Source: Rhodospirillaceae bacterium
Lineage (GTDB): Bacteria > Pseudomonadota > Alphaproteobacteria > CACIAM-22H2
DNA: 64,000 nt
Assembly (NCBI GenBank): GCA_022843945.1
Contig: JALHMR010000021.1
Span: forward strand, 1-64,000
Reading direction: 5' to 3'
Shown here: positions 43,458 to 53,283 of the stretch, piece after piece
Layout: every line of letters starts with the position of its first letter
Numbering within the stretch: the stretch's first letter is position 1
Position numbers and translations under genes: made by a program
The notes under the pieces: model-generated
Databases searched by the model: none
Seen by the model: only the letters and a program-made list of their open reading frames with translations
What the model was told of the DNA's origin: nothing

Positions 43458-45904
43458 ACTTGGCGGAATATCGCGGACAGCCCGCATTGCTCGCCGATCA
43501 TCTGCCCTGGGCGGCGCTGGTTGCGTCGGGCATCGTGCTCAACAAGGACGGCAGCTTTCAGCGCACCTTTCATTTTCGGGGGCCTGATCTGGAGAGCGCC
43601 ACGGAAGCCGAGCTGGTCGCGACCTGTGCGAGATTGAACAACGTGCTGCGCCGGTTCGGATCGGGCTGGGCGCTGTTCTTCGAGGCCGACCGGCACGAAG
43701 CACCCGGCTATCCCGTGTCTGTTTTCCCTGATCCGGCATCCTGGCTGGTGGACGCTGAGCGCCGCGCCGCGTTTGAGGAAGCCGCTGTACTGCAAGGCAT
43801 GAAGGCGCGGGCCGCCCGCCACTATGAAAGCGGATACCACCTGACACTTATATATATGCCGCCATCCGACGAGGTGAATCGGGCCGAGCGGCTGCTGATC
43901 GATGCCCCGACGACTGAAGCCGCCGCCAACTGGAAGGACCGCCTGGCGACTTATGTCGCGGAAACAGACAAGGCGTTGGATCTCCTGTCCGGGATGATGC
44001 CGGAATGCAGAGCTCTCGACGATTCCGAGACTTTGACCTACCTGCACCAGACCATATCGACCCAGCGGCATAGCGTCGCTGTCCCTGAAACCCCCATGTA
44101 TCTTGACGCCGTGCTGGTCGACACCGCTTTGAGCGGTGGCCTGGAGCCGATGCTCGGCGATTGGCATTTGCGGACGCTGACAGTGCTCGGCTTCCCGAGC
44201 ACGACCCGTCCTGGGCTTCTCGACGACCTCAACCATCTCGGCTTCGGTTATCGCTGGATGACTAGGTTTGTTCCGCTCGACAAGACGGAAGCCAACCGCG
44301 CACTTATCCGGCTCCGGCGACAATGGTTTGCCAAGCGCAAATCCATCACCGCCATCCTGCGCGAAGTGCTCTATAACGAGCCCACGCCGCTCCTGGACTC
44401 CGACGCTGACAACAAGGTCTATGACGCCGATGCAGCCTTGCAGGAGCTGGGCGGCGATCATGTCGCGTTCGGCTATATCACCAGCACGGTCACGGTTTGG
44501 GACGAGAACCGCTCCGACGCAGCCGACAAGCTCCGTGCCGTCGAGAAGACGATCCACGGTCGAGGCTTCACCACGATCCGGGAATCTGTCAACGCGGTGG
44601 AAGCCTGGCTTGGCAGCCTGCCGGGCCATGTCTATGCAAACGTGCGCCAGCCGCTTGTCCATACGCTGAATCTCGCGCATCTGGTTCCGCTTTCAGCCGT
44701 TTGGGCGGGGCCGCGCCGCAACGATCATCTCGACGGCCCGCCGCTCTTGCTGGCGGAAACAGAGGGATACACGCCGTTTCGGTTCTCGACGCATATCGGC
44801 GATGTCGGGCACATGCTGATCGTTGGCCCCACCGGCGCCGGCAAATCCGTCTTACTGGCGCTCATGGCCCTGCAATTCCGCCGCTACCCCAAGGCGCGTA
44901 TCACTGTGTTCGACAAGGGAAGCTCGGCGCGCGCCGCGATCCTCGCGATGGGCGGTCAGCATCACGCGCTCGGGATCGGCGGCGCGCTGTCGTTCCAGCC
45001 GTTGCGAAGTATCGACAATCCGGCGACCCGGAGCTGGGCCGCGGAATGGATTTCCGGCCTGCTCGCTCACGAGAAGGTTCTTGTCACACCTGAGATCAAG
45101 GAGGCGGTCTGGTCGGCGCTGGGCAATCTCGTCGGTGCGCCCGCTCGAGAACGAACGATCACCGGGCTCTCGGTTCTGTTGCAGTCTAATACGCTGCGTG
45201 CCGCCCTCCAACCCTACACCCTGGAGGGGGCCTGCGGGCGCCTGCTGGACGCGGACGACGACAGACTGTCGCTGTCCGATGTGCAGTGCTTCGAGATGGA
45301 GTCGCTGATGCAGGAAGGCGCGGCCATCGTGCCGGTGCTGACTTATCTATTCCATCGGCTTGAAAGTCAGTTCGACGGGCGGCCCACACTCTTGATCCTC
45401 GACGAAGCCTGGCTATTCCTCGATCACCCGCTGTTCGCAGGGCGCATCCGGGACTGGCTCAAGACCCTCCGCAAGAAGAACGTTGCTGTCGTGTTTGCGA
45501 CTCAATCATTGGCCGACGTTGCCAGCAGCAGCATCGCGCCGGCAATTATCGAGTCCTGTCCACAACGCATCTTCCTGCCGAACGATCGGGCCATCGAGCC
45601 GCAAGCCAGAACAGCCTATGAGCGGTTCGGGCTCAACGAGCGGCAAATCCAACTCATTGCCCAGGCCATGCCCAAGCGGGATTACTACCTGCAATCGCGG
45701 CGCGGCAATCGGCTGTTCGAGCTTGGGCTTGGCCCCGTGGGTCTCGCCTATTGCGGCGCGTCCACCGCTGATGATCAGACAATGATCGACCAGCTTATTG
45801 GCCAGTACGGCAATGAATCGTTCGCCGCGACTTGGCTCCGCGCCAAAGAACAATCCTGGGCTGCGGACCTTCTCGATGAATTTCAGAGGGAGGCAAAATC
45901 ATGA
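43451..45904 (+). CDS. trbE: TrbE, VirB4-type ATPase
   Basis: An 817-residue ATPase, of usual length for the family. Walker A is GPTGAGKS near residue 460 and Walker B is LLILDEAWLFL near 648, preceded by the CagE/TrbE N-terminal domain. The start MLNLAEYRGQPALLADHLPW is typical, so the ATG at 43451 is preferred over a longer upstream frame. It overlaps trbJ by 4 bp. Confidence 0.95.
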   Translation: MLNLAEYRGQPALLADHLPWAALVASGIVLNKDGSFQRTFHFRGPDLESATEAELVATCARLNNVLRRFGSGWALFFEADRHEAPGYPVSVFPDPASWLVDAERRAAFEEAAVLQGMKARAARHYESGYHLTLIYMPPSDEVNRAERLLIDAPTTEAAANWKDRLATYVAETDKALDLLSGMMPECRALDDSETLTYLHQTISTQRHSVAVPETPMYLDAVLVDTALSGGLEPMLGDWHLRTLTVLGFPSTTRPGLLDDLNHLGFGYRWMTRFVPLDKTEANRALIRLRRQWFAKRKSITAILREVLYNEPTPLLDSDADNKVYDADAALQELGGDHVAFGYITSTVTVWDENRSDAADKLRAVEKTIHGRGFTTIRESVNAVEAWLGSLPGHVYANVRQPLVHTLNLAHLVPLSAVWAGPRRNDHLDGPPLLLAETEGYTPFRFSTHIGDVGHMLIVGPTGAGKSVLLALMALQFRRYPKARITVFDKGSSARAAILAMGGQHHALGIGGALSFQPLRSIDNPATRSWAAEWISGLLAHEKVLVTPEIKEAVWSALGNLVGAPARERTITGLSVLLQSNTLRAALQPYTLEGACGRLLDADDDRLSLSDVQCFEMESLMQEGAAIVPVLTYLFHRLESQFDGRPTLLILDEAWLFLDHPLFAGRIRDWLKTLRKKNVAVVFATQSLADVASSSIAPAIIESCPQRIFLPNDRAIEPQARTAYERFGLNERQIQLIAQAMPKRDYYLQSRRGNRLFELGLGPVGLAYCGASTADDQTMIDQLIGQYGNESFAATWLRAKEQSWAADLLDEFQREAKS

Positions 45905-46626
45905 GACTGCGTCATCGCGTTCCCCTGAGTGTCGCCGCTCTCGCGCTCGGCCTTGCCCTGATCTCAGGGAGCCTCCGTGCACAATTGACTGTCTACGATC
46001 CCGCTAATCACGCCGAGAACATTCTGCAGGCGGCGCGCGCGCTTCAGCAAATCAACAATCAGATCCAGGCGCTTCAGAACCAGGTCCTTATGCTTGAGAA
46101 CATGGCGAAGCATCTTCAGCGCATGGACTACTCGTCTGTCGGCTCGATGCAGAACGCCTTACGGCAGATCAACGGCATGATGACTCGGGCGGAAGGCATC
46201 GCTTTCCAGGTGAACCAGAGCGAAACCGCTTTCGCCCGTTACTATCCCAAAGAATATGCTGTGAGCGTCACCCGCGACCAGCTTGCACAGGATGCCCGCC
46301 AACGCTGGCTCCATTCCATGGACGCGCTCCGGCACACGACTATGGTTCAGGCCCAAGTCGTCCAGAATGTCGAGTCCGACACCGACGAGCTCGCGCGGCT
46401 GGTGAACGAGTCCCAGGTCGCGGTCGGCAGCCTGCAAGCCCAACAGGCTGGTAATCAGCTCATCGCTCTGTCCGCCAAGCAGCAACTCCAAACGCAGGAG
46501 ATGTTGGCCGCGCAATATCGCGCGGACGCGCTGGTCCAGGCACGCGATACGGCTGCGCAGGAGCAGGCGCGGGTGCAGTTCGAGCAGTTCATCGGGCAGC
46601 CGCAGATATACACACCGCTACGCTGA
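45901..46626 (+). CDS. trbJ: TrbJ, VirB5-like periplasmic protein
   Basis: A 241-residue exported protein. The signal peptide ends SLRAQ near residue 29, then long coiled helices rich in Gln follow (ALQQINNQIQALQNQVLMLE). It acts as a minor pilus component. In plasmid RP4 and many ICEs trbK follows; here trbL begins only 13 bp later, so trbK is missing. Confidence 0.92.
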   Translation: MRLRHRVPLSVAALALGLALISGSLRAQLTVYDPANHAENILQAARALQQINNQIQALQNQVLMLENMAKHLQRMDYSSVGSMQNALRQINGMMTRAEGIAFQVNQSETAFARYYPKEYAVSVTRDQLAQDARQRWLHSMDALRHTTMVQAQVVQNVESDTDELARLVNESQVAVGSLQAQQAGNQLIALSAKQQLQTQEMLAAQYRADALVQARDTAAQEQARVQFEQFIGQPQIYTPLR

Positions 46627-46639
46627 CGGAATTTCCGCG

Positions 46640-47980
46640 ATGGACGACCTCAACGTCATCGATCGATTTACCCAGACCTTCACCACCTATATCGACAGTG
46701 GGTTTGGGTTTCTGACAGGAGAAGTCGCGTTTTTGACTTCGATACTGGTCGCAGTCGATATCACGCTGGCCGGCCTATATTGGGCGCTCAATCAAGAATC
46801 CGAAGTTCTAACACGCCTGATTCGCAAGGTTCTCTATGTCGGCGTGTTTGCGCTATTGCTGAATAATTGGACCTCATTTGCGCAGATAATCTTCAATTCA
46901 TTTACCGGACTAGGTCTGCAAGCAACACCAACCGGCCTGAGCGCAGATAGCTTGCTGCGGCCGGGATTCATCGCTGGGCGAGGATTTGAGGCAGCCTATC
47001 CGTTGCTTCAAAAAGCCGGCTCGCTCATGACATTCAGCACTAGCTTTATCAGTAACATGGTGACGGCGCTGGTCCTGCTGTTCGCCTGGGCGATCGTGGT
47101 CCTCGCCTTCTTCATCCTCGCGATTCAGCTCTTCATCACGATCATCGAATTCAAACTGACTGTGCTCGCGGGCTTTGTGCTGGTGCCGTTCGCGTTGTGG
47201 AACAAAACGTCCTTCCTGGCCGAACGAGTGCTTGGCAACGTGATTGGCTCGGGCATCAAGATGATGGTTCTGGCCGTCATCATCGGCATTGGCAGTACCT
47301 TGTTCGCCGATTTCGTTTCGGCCCTGCAGGGGCGCGATCCGACCATCGCGCAGGCCATGTCGATGGTCCTTGGCGCGCTGTCATTATTCGGATTGGGGAT
47401 ATTTGGCCCCGGTATCGCGGCAGGTCTTACCAGCGGTGCGCCGCAACTTGGAGCGGGTGCGGCCATCGGCACCGCCGGTGCGGTGGCCGCCGGCGCTATC
47501 GCTGGCGGGGCCGTCGCGTTCGGCGCGGCCCGACTGGCGGCGTCGGGTTCTTTGGCCGCTGTAAAGGCCGGTACATCGCTGGCGTCCGGGGCCTCGACGG
47601 CCTACGGCTTGGCGCGGGCAACCGCCGGCTCCGGAGGGATGGCCGGTGTCGCAGCCGGTACCGCCGGCGTCGCTCGCGCGGGCGCCGGGGCAATTGCCAA
47701 CAGTGTCCGGAGCATTAGTTCGAGAATGTCCGCTGGCGTCGAGGACAGCGCCCAAGATGGGCGGCAAGCCGCCTGGCGCGCTACCGGCGGACAGACGCCC
47801 GCGAATTCCAATCAGCGTAGCGCGCCATCCGGAATTCAGGGTGGACCGCCGGACTGGGCGCGCCGGTTGCGGGCCGAACAGCGTCAACGCGCGCGCCTCC
47901 ACACCACCAGCCAAGCGATCAAGGAAGGCGACAAACCCGGTGGTGCCGCGAATCCCAGCCTCGATGAGCGGGAGGGATAG
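46640..47980 (+). CDS. trbL: TrbL, VirB6-like polytopic membrane protein
   Basis: A 446-residue protein with about six membrane segments in residues 25-260 (for example VAFLTSILVAVDITLAGLYW and FAWAIVVLAFFILAIQLFI). A Gly/Ala-rich stretch and a charged tail follow. It forms part of the inner-membrane channel. The first third of the gene reads more AT-rich than its neighbours. Confidence 0.93.
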   Translation: MDDLNVIDRFTQTFTTYIDSGFGFLTGEVAFLTSILVAVDITLAGLYWALNQESEVLTRLIRKVLYVGVFALLLNNWTSFAQIIFNSFTGLGLQATPTGLSADSLLRPGFIAGRGFEAAYPLLQKAGSLMTFSTSFISNMVTALVLLFAWAIVVLAFFILAIQLFITIIEFKLTVLAGFVLVPFALWNKTSFLAERVLGNVIGSGIKMMVLAVIIGIGSTLFADFVSALQGRDPTIAQAMSMVLGALSLFGLGIFGPGIAAGLTSGAPQLGAGAAIGTAGAVAAGAIAGGAVAFGAARLAASGSLAAVKAGTSLASGASTAYGLARATAGSGGMAGVAAGTAGVARAGAGAIANSVRSISSRMSAGVEDSAQDGRQAAWRATGGQTPANSNQRSAPSGIQGGPPDWARRLRAEQRQRARLHTTSQAIKEGDKPGGAANPSLDEREG

Positions 47981-47982
47981 CG

Positions 47983-48681
47983 ATGCGGTTCAAGCGAGCG
48001 CCCCAACGCTATGGAGAAACGCCCGAACCCGCGACCCCTTATCAAAAGGCGGCCCAGGTCTGGGATGACCGGTTGGGGACGGCGCGCGTTCAGGCGAAGA
48101 ATTGGCGTCTGATGGCTTTCGGCTGTCTCGCCTTGTCCATGGCGCTCGCGGGTGCCTTGATCTGGCAAGGCACCATCAGCCGCGTCACGCCCTATGTTGT
48201 CGAGGTGGACAAGCTCGGCGGGGTGCAAGCCGTCGCACCCGCGTTGCAGCCCTATCAACCGACTGATGCTCAGATTGCCTTCCATCTCGCGCGCTTCATC
48301 CGCGATGTGCGTTCGCTGTCCATCGACCCGATCGTGGTTCGTCGCAATTGGTTGGAAGCTTACGACTTCGCAACGGATCGAGCCGCTCAAACCTTGAATG
48401 AGTTCGCCCGCGCGGCCGACCCCTTCAAATCGGTGGGGGAGCGCACCGTGTCCGTGGAGGTGACGAGCGTGGTCCGTGCGTCGCCGGACTCTTTCCAGAT
48501 CAAGTGGATCGAACAGAGCTGGAAGCAGGGCAGTCGCGAACGCACCGAACGCTGGACCGGCATTCTCTCTGTCGTGATCCAGCAGCCGCGCAGCGCCGAC
48601 ACGCTGCGCAAGAATCCGCTTGGCATCTATGTCCACGGCCTCGACTGGTCGCGCGAACTCAACGTGGGAGAAACACAATGA
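47983..48681 (+). CDS. trbF: TrbF, VirB8-like protein
   Basis: A 232-residue bitopic protein. The N-terminal cytoplasmic part includes PYQKAAQVWDDRLG, one membrane segment (LMAFGCLALSMALAGALIW) follows at about residues 43-61, then the periplasmic VirB8 fold. GGAGG precedes the ATG. It overlaps trbG by 4 bp. Confidence 0.94.
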   Translation: MRFKRAPQRYGETPEPATPYQKAAQVWDDRLGTARVQAKNWRLMAFGCLALSMALAGALIWQGTISRVTPYVVEVDKLGGVQAVAPALQPYQPTDAQIAFHLARFIRDVRSLSIDPIVVRRNWLEAYDFATDRAAQTLNEFARAADPFKSVGERTVSVEVTSVVRASPDSFQIKWIEQSWKQGSRERTERWTGILSVVIQQPRSADTLRKNPLGIYVHGLDWSRELNVGETQ

Positions 48682-49685
48682 CCATCCCCACCTACGGACG
48701 TTTGCTCTTAGCGGGCGCTTCGCTCTGCATCTTGTCCGCTTGCGGGACGGGTAAAGGCGCGCTGCCGCCGGCGATCAGTTACGACAGCGAGGATTTCAAG
48801 CCGGCGAGCATTGAAGCCGAGCCGCCTAAGCCGGTCGAGATCGTCACGGTTCCCGAGCCGTTGCCTCTACCAGGCCAGTTGAAGCCCGCCCCGGACAAAA
48901 AAGCCCCAGCCGCAGACAAGCGCCCGCCCACGGCAAGAGTCGATGCCGCAAATGCGGCGGCGCGTAAGGAGCCCGATCGCAACACTTACATCAATGCCAT
49001 ACAGATGCACCCGTATATGCCGGGCGCGCTTTATCGGCTCTATGCCGCGCCGGAACAGGTCAGCGATGTTGCGCTTCAACCGGGCGAGGAGCTGGTCGCG
49101 GTCTCGGCCGGCGACACTGTGCGATGGGTGGTTGGGGACACGACCAGCGGGTCGGGCACGGACAAGCAGGTCCATATCCTTGTGAAACCCGTCGCGCCGC
49201 ATCTCAAAACCAACCTCGTCATCACCACCGACCGGCGTACCTATCATCTCGAGTTGGAGAGCACCGATCGCACTTACATGGCCGCGATCTCTTGGCACTA
49301 TCCGCAGGATCAGTTGATGGCCCTACGCCAGCGCAATCAGCAGGCCAGCGACCGAGAAACCATCGATCGTGGCGTGGTATTGGATCGCTTGCGCTTCCGC
49401 TACGAGATCACCGGCGACAACCCGCCGTGGCGGCCGGTGCGCGCTTTCGACGACACCAGCAAGGTCTATATCGAGTTCCCGCGTCGTATTGATCAGGGCG
49501 AGGCGCCGCCGTTGTTTGTGGTCGGGCAGGATGGCGGCAGCGAGCTCGTAAACTACCGGGTCCGCGGCACCTATTACATCGTGGATCGTCTGTTTGCCGC
49601 CGCCGAACTGCGGCTCGGTCACGAGCCGCAACAGGTCGTCCGCATCAGCCGCACCGACGGTCAGCAGCGGGCGGCGAGGCAATAG
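48678..49685 (+). CDS. trbG: TrbG, VirB9-like outer-membrane channel lipoprotein
   Basis: A 335-residue protein with a lipoprotein signal (GASLCILSACGTGKG, lipobox LSAC) and the VirB9/TrbG beta-rich domain in the C-terminal half (DRRTYHLELES, ISWHYPQDQ). The ATG at 48678 overlaps the trbF stop. It builds the outer-membrane core complex with TrbI. Confidence 0.94.
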   Translation: MTIPTYGRLLLAGASLCILSACGTGKGALPPAISYDSEDFKPASIEAEPPKPVEIVTVPEPLPLPGQLKPAPDKKAPAADKRPPTARVDAANAAARKEPDRNTYINAIQMHPYMPGALYRLYAAPEQVSDVALQPGEELVAVSAGDTVRWVVGDTTSGSGTDKQVHILVKPVAPHLKTNLVITTDRRTYHLELESTDRTYMAAISWHYPQDQLMALRQRNQQASDRETIDRGVVLDRLRFRYEITGDNPPWRPVRAFDDTSKVYIEFPRRIDQGEAPPLFVVGQDGGSELVNYRVRGTYYIVDRLFAAAELRLGHEPQQVVRISRTDGQQRAARQ

Positions 49686-49687
49686 CT

Positions 49688-50905
49688 ATGAGCGACGCTC
49701 CGTCCGACCCTCTGACCTTGCACGCGCGGCCCCGGCCGGTTCTCCGGTTCAACCGCAAGCTCATCATGGTTGGCGCGGGTATCGGCTCGGCTGCATTGTT
49801 GGGCGCTACCCTGTTCGCGCTGGAACCAGGAGCCTCGCGCAACCGGGACAACGGACGAGAACTTTACAACACGGACCGCAAGACCACCGCCGAGGGCCTA
49901 GCCAATATGCCGCGCACTTACGACGGCGTCGGCAAGCCCGTTCCGATCCTTGGCCCGCCGCTGCAAGGCGATGTCGGCGCCGCAGCCCTGCAGAAGGAGC
50001 GGGACATGGGGACCGCGCCGCAGCCAGTGCAGGATTTCTCGTTCCGACCGAGCGCGGAGGACGACGCGGCGCGCGCGGAGCGGCTGAGGCTCGCGCGCCA
50101 GGCACTTCAAGCCCGTGAGGCGGCCGTGTTTTTTCAGACGAGCGCCAAGCGGCAAGCGCCAAATAGCCGCCCGCCGACCGATCCTGCGTTGGCGATGGAA
50201 ACTGCCGGTGGATCGGCGCAAGCGGTTGATCGGCTGGAGCTCGATCCCGACCGCGACCAGAACAACCAGCAGCGCAAGCTCAACTTCCTCAACAGCAAGC
50301 CTGATACCGCTATCTACAATCCGCATTCTTTGCAGACGCCGGTCTCGCCCTATCAGGTCATGGCAGGCAGCGTGATCCCTGCCAGCCTCGTGACCGGCAT
50401 TAACTCCGACCTGCCGGGCACGGTTATCGCGCAAGTAACAGAGAACATATTCGATTCTCCGACTGGCAGGCATTTGTTGGTTCCACAGGGTTCTCGCCTG
50501 ATAGGCAAATACGACAGCGTCGTGGCGTTCGGTCAAAGTCGCGCGCTGGTGATCTGGAACCGGATCGTTATGCCGGACGGCACAAGCATGGTGATCGACA
50601 ATCTGCCAGGCACCGACACGGCGGGATACGCCGGTCTCGAGGATGAGGTCGATTATCACACATGGCGGTTGATCACCGGTGTTGTGCTGTCGACCTTGCT
50701 TGGCGTCGGGACGGAATTGAGTCTCGACGACGAAAGCGATCTCGTTCGATCTCTCCGCCGGTCCACTCAGCAGAACACCAATCGTGCCGGCCAACGCATC
50801 ACGGAGCGCAATCTAAATATTCAGCCGACGATCACAATCCGCCCAGGCTGGCCCGTTCGAGTCATCGTCAACAAGGATCTCGTGCTGAAGCCCTACCGGG
50901 GCTGA
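49688..50905 (+). CDS. trbI: TrbI, VirB10-like channel protein
   Basis: A 405-residue protein with one N-terminal membrane segment (IMVGAGIGSAALLGATLFAL), a Pro/Gln-rich periplasmic linker, and the VirB10/TrbI barrel domain (PVSPYQVMAGSVIPASLVTG, NIFDSPTGRHLLVPQGSRLIG). It spans both membranes in the mating channel. Confidence 0.95.
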   Translation: MSDAPSDPLTLHARPRPVLRFNRKLIMVGAGIGSAALLGATLFALEPGASRNRDNGRELYNTDRKTTAEGLANMPRTYDGVGKPVPILGPPLQGDVGAAALQKERDMGTAPQPVQDFSFRPSAEDDAARAERLRLARQALQAREAAVFFQTSAKRQAPNSRPPTDPALAMETAGGSAQAVDRLELDPDRDQNNQQRKLNFLNSKPDTAIYNPHSLQTPVSPYQVMAGSVIPASLVTGINSDLPGTVIAQVTENIFDSPTGRHLLVPQGSRLIGKYDSVVAFGQSRALVIWNRIVMPDGTSMVIDNLPGTDTAGYAGLEDEVDYHTWRLITGVVLSTLLGVGTELSLDDESDLVRSLRRSTQQNTNRAGQRITERNLNIQPTITIRPGWPVRVIVNKDLVLKPYRG

Positions 50906-50914
50906 GGAGGCGTC

Positions 50915-51148
50915 ATGCCCGATCTGAAACTCGCGAAGCTGCCCGACCGGACGCCCGTGAAAATCACCGTCACCGTGAGTCCGGAATTGAACCGCTCGCT
51001 TCAGTCTTATGCCGAGCTGTACCGCGAAACCTACGGCGAGCAAGAAAGCATCTCGGAGCTGATCCCCTACATGCTCGAAGGCTTCCTTGAGGCCGACCGC
51101 GGATTCACAAAGGCACAAAAGGAGCGAGCAGGCGGCAAGCCCGATTGA
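50915..51148 (+). CDS. DUF2274 protein
   Basis: A 77-residue ribbon-helix-helix-like protein (LPDRTPVKITVTVSPELNRS then YRETYGEQESISELIPYMLEGFL). The DUF2274 family habitually follows trbI in this class of ICE. GAGGAGG precedes the ATG by 4-5 bp. It may be a regulator of the transfer operon. Confidence 0.9.
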   Translation: MPDLKLAKLPDRTPVKITVTVSPELNRSLQSYAELYRETYGEQESISELIPYMLEGFLEADRGFTKAQKERAGGKPD

Positions 51149-51175
51149 TGTTCAACGTCAGCAACGGAGGTCGTT

Positions 51176-51505
51176 ATGTCGATCATCGGTACATTCACGC
51201 CCGGAAAGAACGGCGGCTGGGAAGGCACGATCCGCACCCTTACAATTGACGTGAAGGCGCGCCTCGTCCCCAACGACAATCAGGACAGCGAGCGGGCGCC
51301 GGCCTTCCGCGTGTTCGCTGGCCGCTCGGAACTAGGCGCGGCGTGGCGGGAGCGGAGCGGCGGCGACAATCCCCGTGACTATTTGAGCGTCCGCCTGGAC
51401 GATCCGAGCTTGCCGGAGCCGATTTCGGCCGCCCTATTCGAAGCTACCGATGGGAAAGAGGCCCAGCTCGTGTGGAGCCGCCGACCGCATCATATTGGAA
51501 AATAG
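51176..51505 (+). CDS. DUF736 protein (second copy)
   Basis: A 109-residue DUF736 protein (MSIIGTFTPGKNGGWEGTIR, ending WSRRPHHIGK). It is clearly diverged from the copy at 34408. GGAGG precedes the ATG. It is the last gene of the transfer block. Its 3' end runs into the first abiE operator repeat. Confidence 0.9.
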   Translation: MSIIGTFTPGKNGGWEGTIRTLTIDVKARLVPNDNQDSERAPAFRVFAGRSELGAAWRERSGGDNPRDYLSVRLDDPSLPEPISAALFEATDGKEAQLVWSRRPHHIGK

Positions 51506-51593
51506 ACGTTTTCGGGTCATTTCCAGATATGATGCGCCGCAGTTGCTGTTTCATATTGAAAAATGGACGAATATGGGCCATTTTTCGATATGA
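51491..51593. promoter_or_regulatory. Two inverted-repeat operators upstream of abiEi
   Basis: The first dyad has arms CATATTGGAAAAT (51491-51503) and CATTTCCAGATATG (51518-51531). The second has arms CATATTGAAAAATGG (51552-51566) and CCATTTTTCGATATGA (51578-51593). The two are homologous. AbiEi antitoxins are known to repress their own promoter by binding paired inverted repeats, so these are the likely operators. Confidence 0.75.
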
Positions 51594-52417
51594 TGTTGCA
51601 ACCTCGCTCCAGCCTCGCCGACTACGTAATGCAACTCCAGGCGGAAGGGAAAATCTCCTTCACGCCCGAAGACGCAATCGCGCCTCTCGGCATCAGCAAG
51701 GCGGCATTTCTCAAGGCGGCCGCGCGTCTCCAGAAGCGTCACATGCTGCTCAACCCACGCCAAGGATTCTACGTGGCGGTGCCGCCGCAATACATGTCGT
51801 GGGCGGCGCCACCGCCCAGTTGGTACATCGATGCACTGATGCGCCATGAGGGCAGGCCCTACTACGTGGGCCTGCTCAAGGCGGCCGAGCTGCATGGCGC
51901 CGCGCACCAGGCAGTCATGGAATTCCAGGTGATCACGGACCGGCAGCTCCCGAAGATTCGTGCCGGCCGCTCCTGGATTACTTTTCATTTTCGCAAGGAC
52001 ATGAGTGGCGTGAGCGCTGGCATCGTCGAGCGGAAGACCGACACGGGCAGCATGAAAATATCCTCGGCCGAGCTGACGGCTTTGGACCTGCTGCGCTACA
52101 TGCCTGTCGTCGGCGGAGTCGACGCCGTCGCGACGATCCTTGCCGAGCTCGCTGAGAATCTGGACAGCGCGAAACTTGCGGACCTTGCACCGCACTTCGA
52201 GCGTGCCCCCGTGCAACGGCTTGGCTATTTGCTCGATCATCTCGGCCATGGAGACAAGGTGGCGGCGTTGCACAATGTTCTCTTCGAGAAGCGGATGCCA
52301 CCCTGGACGTCGCTTGAGCCGGAGAAGCGCGGAATCGAGCATGAAGGTGCAACGCCAGCCCAGCGCAACGAGCGATGGCGCGTCCGTGTGCGCCGCAATC
52401 CTGATATCGACGAATGA
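51590..52417 (+). CDS. abiEi: AbiEi-type antitoxin (type IV toxin-antitoxin)
   Basis: A 275-residue protein. The N-terminal winged helix includes LADYVMQLQAEGKISFTPED and LGISKAAFLKAAARLQ. The DUF4095-like C-terminal antitoxin region has LLDHLGHGDKV. It represses the operon and counters the AbiEii nucleotidyltransferase. The start is uncertain: ATG at 51590 or 51593 lies in the second operator, and an in-frame ATG at 51563 and an internal one at 51629 are possible. It overlaps abiEii by 4 bp. Confidence 0.85.
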   Translation: MMLQPRSSLADYVMQLQAEGKISFTPEDAIAPLGISKAAFLKAAARLQKRHMLLNPRQGFYVAVPPQYMSWAAPPPSWYIDALMRHEGRPYYVGLLKAAELHGAAHQAVMEFQVITDRQLPKIRAGRSWITFHFRKDMSGVSAGIVERKTDTGSMKISSAELTALDLLRYMPVVGGVDAVATILAELAENLDSAKLADLAPHFERAPVQRLGYLLDHLGHGDKVAALHNVLFEKRMPPWTSLEPEKRGIEHEGATPAQRNERWRVRVRRNPDIDE

Positions 52418-53283
52418 TTCCAGCGCAGAATATTGTCGCCTGGTCCCAACGCGCGCCTTGGACGGAGCCGCGTCAGGTTGAGCAGGATCTGATCATCTCG
52501 CGCGCTCTCGTCGAGATCTTCGGCGACGCCTTCCTGACCAAGGAGTTGCGTTTTCGCGGGGGAACCGCGCTCAACAAGTTGCACTTCCAAAAACCTCTGC
52601 GCTATTCGGAAGATATTGATCTCGTGCGCACGACCGCTGGCCCGATCGGCCCGGTTCTTGACCGGGTGCGAGCCATCCTTGAGCCCTGGCTTGGCAGGCC
52701 ACGCTTCGATCAGAGCGATGTTGCGCCCAAATTTCGCTTTCGCGCGGAAGCCGAGGATAAATCGGTCATGATCCGTCTGAAGCTTGAGATCAACACGCGC
52801 GAGCGGGAGTCATATGACCCGCCCATCGAGTTTCCCTTCACAGTGGAGAACCCCTGGTTTTCCGGTAAGGCGAATATCCCGACGTTTTCGAACGAAGAGC
52901 TGTTAGCGACCAAGCTGCGCGCCTTGCTCCAGCGCGACAAGGGCAGGGACCTCGTGGACCTTTCGCATGCACTGATCACGTTTCCCGATCTGGACGTGAA
53001 ACGCATGGTCGAATTGTTCGGACGCTATCTGGCGCTCTCCAACCAGGCGATATCGCGCGCGCAGGCCGAGCAACGGATGTTTGGTAAGCTGGACCGTCCC
53101 AACTTTATGTCAGACGTGCGCCCGCTGCTGACCGCCGATGAAGCCGAACGGTTTGACGACAAGGCGGCAGTGGCAGCGTTTGTTGCTGTGTTCGCCCGGA
53201 TCATTCGCCAACTTCCGGGGCAGCCGTGGGCGAGGACGGCCGATAAAATCGAGCAATTCGGACTGGCCGAACTCGCGGGCTAA
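52414..53283 (+). CDS. abiEii: AbiEii-type nucleotidyltransferase toxin
   Basis: A 289-residue toxin of the DUF1814 nucleotidyltransferase fold. The motif FRGGTALNKLHF (47-58) is followed by SEDIDL with D67 and D69 as metal ligands, then IRLKLEIN and ELLATKLRALLQRDKGRDLVDL. It modifies tRNA or another substrate to arrest growth, which can abort phage infection or stabilise the ICE. The last codons lie in the left copy of the mer-flanking repeat. Confidence 0.9.
   Translation: MIPAQNIVAWSQRAPWTEPRQVEQDLIISRALVEIFGDAFLTKELRFRGGTALNKLHFQKPLRYSEDIDLVRTTAGPIGPVLDRVRAILEPWLGRPRFDQSDVAPKFRFRAEAEDKSVMIRLKLEINTRERESYDPPIEFPFTVENPWFSGKANIPTFSNEELLATKLRALLQRDKGRDLVDLSHALITFPDLDVKRMVELFGRYLALSNQAISRAQAEQRMFGKLDRPNFMSDVRPLLTADEAERFDDKAAVAAFVAVFARIIRQLPGQPWARTADKIEQFGLAELAG

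Noticed and set aside
43424-44680. A 418-codon minus-strand frame opposite trbE
   Set aside because: Shadow of the GC-rich trbE gene, whose Walker motifs and length are those of the family.
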